A stretch of DNA of 64,000 nucleotides from Ilumatobacteraceae bacterium. Lineage in GTDB: Bacteria > Actinomycetota > Acidimicrobiia > Acidimicrobiales > Ilumatobacteraceae. The DNA lies in NCBI GenBank assembly GCA_033344875.1, contig JAWPMO010000001.1, positions 434,001 through 498,000 on the forward strand, read 5' to 3'. A program made the position numbers and the translations under genes. This document shows positions 24,609 through 33,452 of the stretch, one piece after another. Position 1 is the first letter of the stretch, and every line of letters starts with the position of its first letter. Under the pieces are notes generated by a model. It was given only the letters and a program-made list of their open reading frames with translations, did no database searches and was not told the DNA's origin.

Positions 24609-26059
24609 ACGAGCGCACCGTGTCGGCCGAGACGGTGGCCGCAGCGATCCCGCCCTCGATCGTGCTCGAGGTGATCGGTGCGGCGACCGACATCGTCGAT
24701 CTGACCCACGACTCGCGAGATGTTCGGCCCGGCGTCGGTTTCGCCTGCGTCGTCGGTGACCGCTCGGATGGACACGACTTCGCAGCGCAGGCGGTCGAGG
24801 ACGGAGCGACGATGCTGATCGCCTCGCGTCGGCTCCCACTCGACGTCGCCCAGATCCTCGTCACGGATGTGCGGCGTGCGATGGGGTACGCCGCCGCCGC
24901 GGTGCACGGCTTCCCGTCGCGGGCCCTCGAACTCGTCGGCATCACCGGCACCAACGGCAAGACGACGACGGCGCAGATGCTGGGAGCGATCCTCACGGCG
25001 AGCGGTCGCTCGCAGCGCACGCTCGGCACGCTGTCGGGCGCCCGCACGACACCCGAGGCCACCGACCTCCAGCGTCGGCTCGCCGAGTTCGTCCGCGACG
25101 GCGTCGAGAGCGTCGTGATGGAGGTGTCGTCGCACGCGATGGTGTACCACCGCGTCGTCGGGGCGGAGTTCGACGTGGTCGTGTTCACGAACCTGGGTCG
25201 CGACCATCTCGACCTGCACGAGTCGATGGAGTCGTACTTCCGCGCCAAGGCGTCGCTGTTCGACCCTGCGTTCGCCGCGGTCGGCGCGTCCAACGTCGAC
25301 GATCTGCACGGACGACTCCTCGTCGATGCGGCGTCGATCGAGGTGACACCGTTCGGTCTCGCCGATGCCGCCGACGTCGAGGTCGGCGTCGCCGAGCACT
25401 CGTTCACCTGGCGCGGCCATCGGGTCCATGTGCCGATCGGCGGTGGGTTCAACGTGCTCAATTCGCTCGCAGCGCTCACGGCAGCGTCACTGCTCGGCCT
25501 CGACCCGGCCGATGCCGCGTCCGGTCTCGGCCACCTCGCGCCGGTGCCCGGACGATTCGAGACGGTCAGCGACCCCCGCCGGCATCGTGCCGCCGTGGTC
25601 GTCGACTACGCACACACGCCCGACGGGCTGCAGGAAGTCCTGCGATCGGCGCGCCGACTGGTCGCCGGGGGTCGTGTGATCGCCGTGTTCGGCTGCGCGG
25701 GCGACCGTGACGTCGAGAAGCGGGCACCGATGGGTGCGGTCGGGGGAGACCTGGCCGACGTCGCGATCGTGACGTCCGACAATCCCCGGAGCGAGGACCC
25801 GCAGGCGATCGTCGACCAGGTCGTCGCCGGCGTGGCCGCGTCGGCACGTTCGAAGGTGCGTTCCGAGGTCGACCGCCGAGCTGCGATGGCCGACGCGATC
25901 CGCCTCGCCGGACCCGACGACATCGTCGTGATCGCCGGCAAGGGACACGAGGCGACCCAGACGATCGGTGATGAACAGCGTCCGTTCGATGACAGAGTGG
26001 TGGCTCGTGAGCTCCTCGACGAGCTGGCCACCATCGACATGACTGGAGACGCCTCGTGA
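24605..26059 (+). CDS. murE: UDP-MurNAc-tripeptide ligase MurE
   Basis: A 484 aa ATP-dependent Mur ligase that adds the third residue, meso-diaminopimelate, to UDP-MurNAc-L-Ala-D-Glu. ATP loop GITGTNGKTTT (about 115-125), carbamylated-lysine region (YFRAKASLF), and SDNPRSEDP: the DNPR motif is the meso-DAP signature. The wall is therefore predicted to be DAP-type. GTG 24605 overlaps the ftsI stop. The next gene is mraY, not murF, which is unusual for this cluster. Confidence 0.95.
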   Translation: MNERTVSAETVAAAIPPSIVLEVIGAATDIVDLTHDSRDVRPGVGFACVVGDRSDGHDFAAQAVEDGATMLIASRRLPLDVAQILVTDVRRAMGYAAAAVHGFPSRALELVGITGTNGKTTTAQMLGAILTASGRSQRTLGTLSGARTTPEATDLQRRLAEFVRDGVESVVMEVSSHAMVYHRVVGAEFDVVVFTNLGRDHLDLHESMESYFRAKASLFDPAFAAVGASNVDDLHGRLLVDAASIEVTPFGLADAADVEVGVAEHSFTWRGHRVHVPIGGGFNVLNSLAALTAASLLGLDPADAASGLGHLAPVPGRFETVSDPRRHRAAVVVDYAHTPDGLQEVLRSARRLVAGGRVIAVFGCAGDRDVEKRAPMGAVGGDLADVAIVTSDNPRSEDPQAIVDQVVAGVAASARSKVRSEVDRRAAMADAIRLAGPDDIVVIAGKGHEATQTIGDEQRPFDDRVVARELLDELATIDMTGDAS

Positions 26060-27099
26060 TTGCCGTTCTGATCGCCGGCGCGGTCTCGACCCTGATCTCG
26101 CTGTTCGGGACCCGCTACCTCATCGTGTTCTTCCGCACCCGCGGGCAAGGGCAGCCGATCCTCGGCAAGGAGGACCACGGCCCGGAACACCACATGGTCA
26201 AGCAGGGCACGCCCACGATGGGTGGCATCGCGATCGTCGTCGCCGCCTTCGTCGGCTGGGCGGTCGCGCACGTGCGCGACATCGCGTTCTCCGACCAGGC
26301 GATGATCGTGTGGGTCGGCATCCTGTCGATGTCGTTCATGGGGTTCCTCGACGACTGGATCAAGGTCCGCAAACGCCACAACCGAGGCATCTTCTGGAAG
26401 CAGAAGAACTACATCACGATGGCGATGGCCTTCGGATTCGCAGCCTGGCTCGCGACGACGACCGGCATCGACGAGTCGGTGACGCTGGTGCGCGCCGGCG
26501 ACCTCGGGTTCGAGGTGCCGACGATCCTCTGGATCATCTGGGCCGGCGGCATCGTGTGGGCGACGACCAACGCCGTCAACGTGACCGACGGGCTCGACGG
26601 GCTGGCGGGCGGCTCGGCGCTGATGGGATTCGGTGCGTTCATGATCATCGCCTACTGGGGTTTCCGAAATCCCGACGTGTACAGCGAGATCGTCAACCCG
26701 CTCGACATGGGGGTGCTCGCCGCCGGCTTCGCCGGTGCCTGTCTCGGTTTCCTGTGGTGGAACGCGGCACCCGCGCGCATCTTCATGGGCGACGTCGGCG
26801 CGTTGGGTATCGGATCGGCGTTGGCCTTCCTGGCGCTCACGCTGAACACGCACCTGCTCTTGATCCTGATCTGCGGCATCAACGTCATCGAGGCTGGTTC
26901 GGTCGCGGTCCAGATGGGCGTGTTCAAGGCGTCCGGTCGGACCCGTCGCCTGTTCCGCATGTCACCGATCCACCACCATTTCGAGCTGGGCGGTTGGCCG
27001 GAGACCACGGTCATCATCAGGTTCTGGCTGATCTCGGCGATCTGCGTCGCATCGGCCCTCGCGATCTTCATCGCCGACTACACGCGGGTGATCGGCTGA
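26056..27099 (+). CDS. mraY: Phospho-MurNAc-pentapeptide translocase MraY
   Basis: A 347 aa polytopic membrane enzyme (about ten segments) that transfers phospho-MurNAc-pentapeptide to undecaprenyl phosphate, making lipid I. Family motifs are GTPTMGGI, FLDDWIKV with the aspartates, TNAVNVTDGLDGLAGG, FMGDVGALGIGS and SPIHHHFELGGW near the C-terminus. GTG 26056 overlaps murE by four bases. Confidence 0.97.
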   Translation: MIAVLIAGAVSTLISLFGTRYLIVFFRTRGQGQPILGKEDHGPEHHMVKQGTPTMGGIAIVVAAFVGWAVAHVRDIAFSDQAMIVWVGILSMSFMGFLDDWIKVRKRHNRGIFWKQKNYITMAMAFGFAAWLATTTGIDESVTLVRAGDLGFEVPTILWIIWAGGIVWATTNAVNVTDGLDGLAGGSALMGFGAFMIIAYWGFRNPDVYSEIVNPLDMGVLAAGFAGACLGFLWWNAAPARIFMGDVGALGIGSALAFLALTLNTHLLLILICGINVIEAGSVAVQMGVFKASGRTRRLFRMSPIHHHFELGGWPETTVIIRFWLISAICVASALAIFIADYTRVIG

Positions 27100-27101
27100 T
27101 C

Positions 27102-28463
27102 ATGCGCGCGCTCGTGTACGGCTTCGCGATCGCCGGCGAGTCGACCGTGCGCGCGTTGCTCCGCCACGGCCACGAGGTCGTGGTCGTCGACGACCGCATC
27201 GACGACACCAAACGAGATCTGGCGGACGCGCTCGGGGTCGAGCTGCTGCACACACCCCTCGACCCCGGCGCGTTCGCCTGCCAATTCGACGTGATCGTGC
27301 CGGCTCCCGGCGTGCCCGAGACGCACCCGATCGTCGTCTCGGCCCAGCGTGCGGGGGTCCCGCTGGTGTCGGAGATCGAACTCGGCTACCGCTGGGAGCA
27401 GGAACGCCCCGGCGGGCCACGCCCGATCCTCGCCGTCACCGGGACCGACGGCAAGACGACCACCACCGACATGACCGTCGCCATGCTCCGCGCCGCCGGT
27501 CGACGCGCCGAGGCGGTCGGCAACACCGATGTGCCGTTCGTCGACGCGATCGACACCGATCTCGACGTGTTCGTGATCGAGTGCAGCAGCTTCCGGTTGG
27601 CGTGGACCGAACAGTTCCGGGCCGACGCCGCCGTGTGGCTCAACTTCGCCCCCGACCACCTGAACTGGCATCGCTCGCTCGAGAGCTACGAGGCGACCAA
27701 GGCCCGGATCTTCTCGCTGCAGTCCGCCACCGATGTCGCCGTCGGATTCGCCGACGACCTCACCGTGATGCGGCACCTCGCCGACGCTCCGGGACGCCGA
27801 TGCTCGTTCGGTCTGGAACACGGCGACTATCGGCTCGACGGGACCACGCTCGTCGGCCCGCTGGGTCCGATCGCCGACACCGCGGCCATGGCGCGCAGCC
27901 TGCCGCACGACATCACCAACGCGCTCGCCGCGTCGGCACTGGTGCTCGAGACGGGTCTCGCCGACGCCGATGCCATCGCCACGGCGCTCGCCACGTTCGC
28001 CGCGCAGCCGCACCGGTTGGAAGAGATCGGGCGTGCCGGCGGAGTCACCTGGTACAACGACTCGAAGGCGACGACGCCTCACGCAGCGGCGACCGCGATC
28101 CGAGCATTCGACTCGCTGGTGCTGATCGCCGGTGGGAGCCGCAAGGGCGTCGACCTCTCGCCGATGGCGACGACGGGGTCGCGCGTGCGGGCGGTCGTGG
28201 CGATCGGAGAGGCTGCGCCCGACGTCAGCGCCGTGTTCGCCGACTCGACCGATGTGACCGTCGCCGACTCCATGGCCGACGCCGTCGCTCTGGCCGGCGA
28301 GCGTGCCGAGCCCGGCGACGCCGTCGTGCTGTCGCCCGGATGTGCCAGCTTCGACTGGTACGTGGGCTACCACGCCCGGGGCGACGACTTCCGCCGTCTG
28401 GTCCGGGAGCGACTCGCGCTGCCCGGAGACACCGTTTCGCCGACCCTCGAGGCCACGGCATGA
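27102..28463 (+). CDS. murD: UDP-MurNAc-L-alanine:D-glutamate ligase MurD
   Basis: A 453 aa Mur ligase that adds D-glutamate to UDP-MurNAc-L-Ala. Visible elements are a Rossmann-like N-terminal domain (VYGFAIAGES), the ATP loop VTGTDGKTTTTD, the ECSSFRL segment, NFAPDHLNWH, YEATKARIF (carbamylated lysine), NDSKATTPHAA and SPGCASFDWY. Start ATG 27102 lies two bases after mraY. Its stop overlaps a 13-residue mini-ORF that leads into ftsW. Confidence 0.95.
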   Translation: MRALVYGFAIAGESTVRALLRHGHEVVVVDDRIDDTKRDLADALGVELLHTPLDPGAFACQFDVIVPAPGVPETHPIVVSAQRAGVPLVSEIELGYRWEQERPGGPRPILAVTGTDGKTTTTDMTVAMLRAAGRRAEAVGNTDVPFVDAIDTDLDVFVIECSSFRLAWTEQFRADAAVWLNFAPDHLNWHRSLESYEATKARIFSLQSATDVAVGFADDLTVMRHLADAPGRRCSFGLEHGDYRLDGTTLVGPLGPIADTAAMARSLPHDITNALAASALVLETGLADADAIATALATFAAQPHRLEEIGRAGGVTWYNDSKATTPHAAATAIRAFDSLVLIAGGSRKGVDLSPMATTGSRVRAVVAIGEAAPDVSAVFADSTDVTVADSMADAVALAGERAEPGDAVVLSPGCASFDWYVGYHARGDDFRRLVRERLALPGDTVSPTLEATA

Positions 28464-28501
28464 CCGTCGCCTCCTTCCAGAAAGCAGGTCGATACCGATG
28501 A
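28460..28501 (+). CDS. 13-residue mini-ORF joining murD and ftsW
   Basis: ATG 28460 overlaps the murD stop as ATGA, and the stop TGA 28499-28501 overlaps the ftsW start as a second ATGA. The peptide is MTVASFQKAGRYR. It exactly fills the gap, so terminating ribosomes could pass from murD to ftsW through it. A GAGG lies at 28449-28452. It may serve only as a translational relay; it could also be chance. Confidence 0.4.
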   Translation: MTVASFQKAGRYR

Positions 28502-29832
28502 CCTCCGCGATGAATCCGTGGTCGGCGACGTCCGACGTGCGCGCACGCCGGGCCGCCGCGCTCGATCGTCTCCACGGAGGCGCCGACTACTCGACCAAGG
28601 CACGCCGGGCGAAGCCGTCACGTCGAGCCGTGCAGATGAAGGAACCACGCGTCACCGAGCAGCTCGGACCGACGCCCGGCGTGTTCTACGCGATCATGGT
28701 GATCGTCGCCGTGTTCGTGATGCTCGGGCTCGTCATGGTGCTCTCGGCCACGTCGGCCAACCAGGTCGGCGGCGACGAATCGCCGTACTCGATCTTCAAC
28801 CGCCAGCTCCTGTGGGCCAGCCTGGGGTTCGTCGCGATGATCGTCGCCTACAAGGTGCCGTACCAGCGCTGGCGGTCGTTCGTCGTGGTCGGCTCGATCC
28901 TCGCTGCCGGCAGCATGATGCTGCCGTTCGTCCCGGGTCTCGGCGCGACGATCAACGACGCCAACTCCTGGGTGCGGTTCGGTTCGTTCGGGTTCCAGCC
29001 GTCCGAGTTCCTGAAACTGGCCGCGATCGCGTTCCTCGCCGACACGTTCGCCCGTCACCGCGACGAACTCCACGAGCCGCGCCGCGGTTTGATCCCGCTC
29101 GGAGTCGTGGCGTTCGGGAGCGCCGGCATCAGCTTCCTGCAGGGCGACCTCGGATCGGCCATCGTGCTCGCCGCGGTCGTGCTCGCCGTCGGGTTGATCG
29201 CCGGGGTACCGATGATCCACGTCTCGTCGATCGGGTTGATCGGAGCCCTCGGCGCGACCATCGCCGTCGTGTCGGACCCTCGGCGCTTCAATCGACTCGC
29301 CGCCTTCCGCGACATCGAGGGCAACAAGGAGCATCTCGCCTGGCAGTCGTGGCAGGGGCTGCTCAGCATCGCCAACGGCGGCATGACCGGTTCGGGCATC
29401 GGCGGCAGCAACTCCAAGCTCGGGTACCTGCCGCTCGCCCACAGCGACTTCATCTTCGCGGTGATCGCCGACGAGCTCGGCTTCATCGGTTCGGTCGCCG
29501 TCATCGGGGGGTTCGGTCTCCTGGTGTGGTTCGGGATCCAGACCGCGCTGGCCGCGCCCGACCAGTTCGGCCTCATCCTCGCCGGGGGGATCTCCGCCTG
29601 GTTCGGGGTGCAGGCGATCGTCAACCTCGGCGGCGTCGTGGGCCTGATGCCCGTGACCGGGCTCACGCTCCCGTTCTTCTCCGCCGGCGGAACATCTCTG
29701 TTCACCTCGATGGTCGCCGCCGGGCTCCTGCTCAACGTGGCCCGACGGGCCGTGACCGCCCCTCGCCGACGCGCTGCGCCCACGTCGACCCCGTCCCGGT
29801 CGGCCCGCCGGTCGCCGGCTCTGGTGCGGTGA
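28498..29832 (+). CDS. ftsW: Septal glycosyltransferase/flippase-family protein FtsW
   Basis: A 444 aa SEDS-family membrane protein with an extended basic cytoplasmic N-terminus of about 60 residues and about ten membrane segments. SEDS proteins polymerise lipid II into glycan strands together with the partner PBP, here FtsI. Conserved elements are WVRFGSFGFQPSEFLKLA, FLQGDLGSAIV (with the essential Asp), HSDFIFAVIADELGF and LPFFSAGGTSLF near the C-terminus. Start ATG 28498 was chosen for the ATGA overlap with the mini-ORF. Confidence 0.95.
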   Translation: MTSAMNPWSATSDVRARRAAALDRLHGGADYSTKARRAKPSRRAVQMKEPRVTEQLGPTPGVFYAIMVIVAVFVMLGLVMVLSATSANQVGGDESPYSIFNRQLLWASLGFVAMIVAYKVPYQRWRSFVVVGSILAAGSMMLPFVPGLGATINDANSWVRFGSFGFQPSEFLKLAAIAFLADTFARHRDELHEPRRGLIPLGVVAFGSAGISFLQGDLGSAIVLAAVVLAVGLIAGVPMIHVSSIGLIGALGATIAVVSDPRRFNRLAAFRDIEGNKEHLAWQSWQGLLSIANGGMTGSGIGGSNSKLGYLPLAHSDFIFAVIADELGFIGSVAVIGGFGLLVWFGIQTALAAPDQFGLILAGGISAWFGVQAIVNLGGVVGLMPVTGLTLPFFSAGGTSLFTSMVAAGLLLNVARRAVTAPRRRAAPTSTPSRSARRSPALVR

Positions 29833-30929
29833 CGGAGACGTTCGCCGTCGTCACGGGCGGCGGTACCTCGGGTCACGTCCTGCCCGCCATCGCCGTCGCC
29901 GAGGCGCTCGTCGCTCGAGGACACGATCCGTCGACGATCCACTACATCGGTGCCGTGCGCGGTATCGAGACGCGCTTGCTGCCCGAGACGCCGTTCGCGC
30001 ACACGTTCTTCGACGTCGTGGGGTTCCAGCGCAGCTTCAGTCGCCGCAACATCGCGTTCGTGCCGAAGATGGTCCGAGCCCGGCAGCAGGCGATCCGGCT
30101 CCTGCGATCGCTGCGACCGAGCGTCGTCGTCAGCGTCGGCGGATACGCCAGCATGCCGGCCGTGTTCGCGGCTCGAGCCCTCGACATCCCCGTCGTCGTG
30201 GTCAGCTACGACCTGCTGCCCGGCCGGGCGAGCACGCTCGCCGCCAAGCGGGCCGCGGCATCCGCGGTCGCGTTCCCCGACTCGCCGCTGCCGCGTGCCA
30301 CGCTCACCGGTGCCCCGGTCCGCCAGTCGATCCTCGACGTCCGGCGCGGACGTGATCGAGCGGTCGCCCGGCATCGCCTCGGGCTGCCGTCCGACCGTTT
30401 CGTCATCGCCGTCATGGGCGGATCCCAGGGGTCCGGACTGCTGAACGAGGCGATCGCGCGACTCGTCGACGAGCGCCGCGACGACGCATCGATCGCGATC
30501 CGACACGCGGTCGGTGAGCGGTTCCTGGACGAGGCGGCACCGGCAGCCGACGGCACGTCCGGCATCCTGTACCAACCGATCGGCTACGAGACCGAGATGC
30601 CGCTCGTGTACGCCGCCGCCGACGTCCTGGTCGGGCGCGGCGGGGCCAGCACGGTCCACGAAGTCGCCGTGACCGGCATCCCGGCCGTCCTGGTGCCCTG
30701 GGCGAACTCGGCGGAAGACCACCAGACGCTGAACGTGCGCTGGCTGTCCGACGCCGGCGCGGCGGTGCTCCTGACCGAAGACCGCATCGGCGAGCTCGGC
30801 GTCGTGCTCCACGAGCTGCAGGTCGATCACGAGCGGCGGTCGACACTGTCGGCACGAGCCGCCGAGTTGGGCGAGACACATCGCCGCGGCGCCCTGGCCG
30901 AACTGATCGACGAGGTCGCCGCACGATGA
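29829..30929 (+). CDS. murG: Lipid II synthase MurG
   Basis: A 366 aa GT-B glycosyltransferase that adds GlcNAc to lipid I on the cytoplasmic membrane face. GGGTSGHVLPA (with His) and GGYASMP mark the acceptor side; GGSQGS and GRGGASTVHE mark the UDP-GlcNAc site. The loop that in E. coli reads HEQN has VSYD here, so residue 128 is Asp in place of the conserved Asn. GTG 29829 overlaps the ftsW stop. Downstream 106 bp separate it from murC. Confidence 0.94.
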   Translation: MTETFAVVTGGGTSGHVLPAIAVAEALVARGHDPSTIHYIGAVRGIETRLLPETPFAHTFFDVVGFQRSFSRRNIAFVPKMVRARQQAIRLLRSLRPSVVVSVGGYASMPAVFAARALDIPVVVVSYDLLPGRASTLAAKRAAASAVAFPDSPLPRATLTGAPVRQSILDVRRGRDRAVARHRLGLPSDRFVIAVMGGSQGSGLLNEAIARLVDERRDDASIAIRHAVGERFLDEAAPAADGTSGILYQPIGYETEMPLVYAAADVLVGRGGASTVHEVAVTGIPAVLVPWANSAEDHQTLNVRWLSDAGAAVLLTEDRIGELGVVLHELQVDHERRSTLSARAAELGETHRRGALAELIDEVAAR

Positions 30930-31035
30930 TTCGACCACCGTCGACGGTCGACGGCTGCGGTCGTCCGAACCCGCCCGTCCCCGTCGGCGGCATGGCGCCC
31001 GTCGCGGGTGGCGGTCTCCTAGCCTGAGCGGTGCT

Positions 31036-32445
31036 GTGAGCACCGTCGTAACCACCCCCGTCGCCCCACTCGACCTGTCGACGCCCCGTCGCCTGCACGT
31101 GATCGGCGCGGCCGGGCCCGGCATGAGCGCGATCGCGATCGCATTGGCCCAGATGGGGCACAACGTGTCGGGGGTCGACCTGCGCGAGAGGCAGATCCTC
31201 GACCGCCTGCGTGCGGCGGGCGTCATCGTCCACATCGGGCACTCGCGATCGCACGTGGTGGGGTGCGATGCCGTCACCGCGTCGACCGCGATCCCCGCCG
31301 ATCTCAACGAGCTCGACGAAGCCCGCAAGCTCGGCGTCACCGTGCTGAGCCGAGCGGGCATGCTCGCGTCGATCTGCGCACAGGCCAAGTCGCTGGCGGT
31401 CGCCGGCACACACGGCAAGACGACCACGACCTCGATGTTGATGCTGATCCTGAGCGAAGCCGACCTCCGGCCGAGCTTCGTGATCGGCGGCGACGTCCGT
31501 GACATGGGCACCGGGGCCCACTGGACCGGTGGCGAATGGTTCGTCGTCGAAGCCGACGAGAGCGACGGCACGCACCTCGAACTACCGCTGTACGGCACGA
31601 TCCTCACCAACATCGACGTCGATCACCTCGACCACTACGGCTCGATCGACGAGATCGAGCACTCGTTCGACCGGTATCTGTCGCAGATCCCGGGCCCGAA
31701 GGTCGTGTGCGTCGACGGTGAACGGGCGGCAAGCGTCGCCGCCCGGCACCCCGACAGCATCACCTACGGTCTCGACGCCGCTGCGCAGTTCCGCGCCGTG
31801 AACCTCCGGCCCGACCACGGCTCGTTCCGTTTCGACGTCGAGCGCGACGGCGAACTGCTCACGTCGGTCCACCTGCCGCTGCGCGGCGAACACAACGTCG
31901 TCAACGCCACTGGTGCCCTCGCGCTGGCGGTGGCGATCGGCGTCGACCCCGCGGTGGCGGCCGACGCGCTGTCGCGGTTCGGTGGCGTGGCGCGCCGCTT
32001 CGACGTGCGCGGATACGACGGGGGAGCCACGTTCGTCGACGACTACGCCCACCTGCCGACCGAGATCGACGCCGTGCTGCGAGCCGCCCGCGACAGCGGC
32101 GACGACTGGCGACGGCTGGTCGCCGTGTTCCAACCCAATCGGTACAACCGGATGGCCGAGATGTGGCGCGACTACGGCGATGCGTTCACCGCGGCCGATC
32201 TGATCGTGCTGACCGACATCTACCCGTCGGGTACGCAGCCGATCCCCGGCGTCACGGGCAAACTCGTCGTCAACGCCGTGCTCGACGACCACCCCGATGC
32301 CCGAGTCGTGTGGCTGCCGCGTCGCGACGACCTCGTGTCGTTCCTCGCCTCGCACGTCGGCGACGGCGACGTGTGCATCTCGATGGGGTGCGGCGACATC
32401 GCCTCGCTGCCCGACGAGGTCCTCGCCGCTCGGGGTGCGGTGTGA
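31036..32445 (+). CDS. murC: UDP-MurNAc:L-alanine ligase MurC
   Basis: A 469 aa Mur ligase that adds L-alanine to UDP-MurNAc, the first peptide step. N-terminal HVIGAAGPGMSAIA, ATP loop VAGTHGKTTTTSM, VEADESDGT, LTNIDVDHLDHYG, the HNVVNATGA segment and DDYAHLPTEI are all family landmarks. GTG 31036 follows a 106-bp gap after murG containing TAGCCT (31020-31025), a weak candidate -10 box, so a second promoter for the distal genes is possible. Confidence 0.95.
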   Translation: MSTVVTTPVAPLDLSTPRRLHVIGAAGPGMSAIAIALAQMGHNVSGVDLRERQILDRLRAAGVIVHIGHSRSHVVGCDAVTASTAIPADLNELDEARKLGVTVLSRAGMLASICAQAKSLAVAGTHGKTTTTSMLMLILSEADLRPSFVIGGDVRDMGTGAHWTGGEWFVVEADESDGTHLELPLYGTILTNIDVDHLDHYGSIDEIEHSFDRYLSQIPGPKVVCVDGERAASVAARHPDSITYGLDAAAQFRAVNLRPDHGSFRFDVERDGELLTSVHLPLRGEHNVVNATGALALAVAIGVDPAVAADALSRFGGVARRFDVRGYDGGATFVDDYAHLPTEIDAVLRAARDSGDDWRRLVAVFQPNRYNRMAEMWRDYGDAFTAADLIVLTDIYPSGTQPIPGVTGKLVVNAVLDDHPDARVVWLPRRDDLVSFLASHVGDGDVCISMGCGDIASLPDEVLAARGAV

Positions 32446-33452
32446 CGGTCTCCGTCGTCGACGAGGCATCCGACCTGCTCGGAGCGCACCTCGGCGACCG
32501 CCTCCGGCGCGACGTGCCGCTGGCACCGATGACCACCTATCGGGTGGGTGGTTCGGCAGCGATGTTCGTCGACGTCGCGTCGCTCGACGACCTGATGGCG
32601 GTGGCCGACGTGCGAGCGCGGACCGGCGTGCCGGTGCTGGTCGTCGGCCGTGGTTCGAACATGCTCGTCGCCGACTCGGGGTTCGCCGGCGTCGCGTTGT
32701 CGATCGCCGGTTTCGCCGACCACATCGACCTGCCCGACCCGATGATCGCGGCGCAGAACGAACCGGGGTACCCGCTCGTCGTCGCCGCCGGCGGTGGTGT
32801 CTCGCTCCCGGTGCTGGCCCGCCGGACGGCGACGGCCGGCATCCGTGGTTTCGAGTGGGCCGTCGGTGTGCCCGGCTCGGTCGGCGGTGCGGTACGGATG
32901 AATGCCGGCGGACACGGTTCCGACATGGCCGCCCACCTGATCGACGTCAGCGTCTTCGACATGAACGCCCCGGAGTCAGGTCTGCAGACGCTGCCGGCCG
33001 AGCGGCTCGGGCTGCGCTTCCGCGCCTCCGACCTGGCGCCGGCGCACATCGTCCACGAGGTGCGACTGCAGCTGGAGTCGGGCGATCGTGCCGAGGCGGA
33101 CGACGAGATCAGCGCCGTCGTCAAGTGGCGTCGCGAGCACCAACCGGGCGGTCAGAACTGCGGGTCGGTGTTCGTCAACCCGGTTCCGGGCGAGGTCACG
33201 GCGGGTGGTCTGATCGACGGGTTGGGGCTCCGTGGCTTCTCGATCGGCACGGCGTTCGTGTCCGACAAACACGCCAACTTCATCCAGGCGAGCGACGGCG
33301 GCCGTGCCGCCGACGTGCGGGCCGTGATCGAACACGTCCGCGACGCGGTCGCCAGCGAGACCGGATACCGACTGCGCAGCGAAGTGCGGCTCGTCGGGTT
33401 CGACGACACCGACCCGCTGTCGTTCGACGAAGCAGGCGGGACCGATGCCTGA
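32442..33452 (+). CDS. murB: UDP-N-acetylenolpyruvoylglucosamine reductase MurB
   Basis: A 336 aa FAD enzyme that reduces UDP-GlcNAc-enolpyruvate to UDP-MurNAc with NADPH. The FAD-binding region reads TTYRVGGSA and GRGSNMLVADSGF, with GVPGSVGGAVRMNAG after it. The proton-donor Ser lies in QNCGSVFVNP, and the C-terminal SDKHANFI is the family's closing motif. GTG 32442 overlaps murC by four bases and its end overlaps ftsQ by 8 bp. Confidence 0.95.
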   Translation: MTVSVVDEASDLLGAHLGDRLRRDVPLAPMTTYRVGGSAAMFVDVASLDDLMAVADVRARTGVPVLVVGRGSNMLVADSGFAGVALSIAGFADHIDLPDPMIAAQNEPGYPLVVAAGGGVSLPVLARRTATAGIRGFEWAVGVPGSVGGAVRMNAGGHGSDMAAHLIDVSVFDMNAPESGLQTLPAERLGLRFRASDLAPAHIVHEVRLQLESGDRAEADDEISAVVKWRREHQPGGQNCGSVFVNPVPGEVTAGGLIDGLGLRGFSIGTAFVSDKHANFIQASDGGRAADVRAVIEHVRDAVASETGYRLRSEVRLVGFDDTDPLSFDEAGGTDA

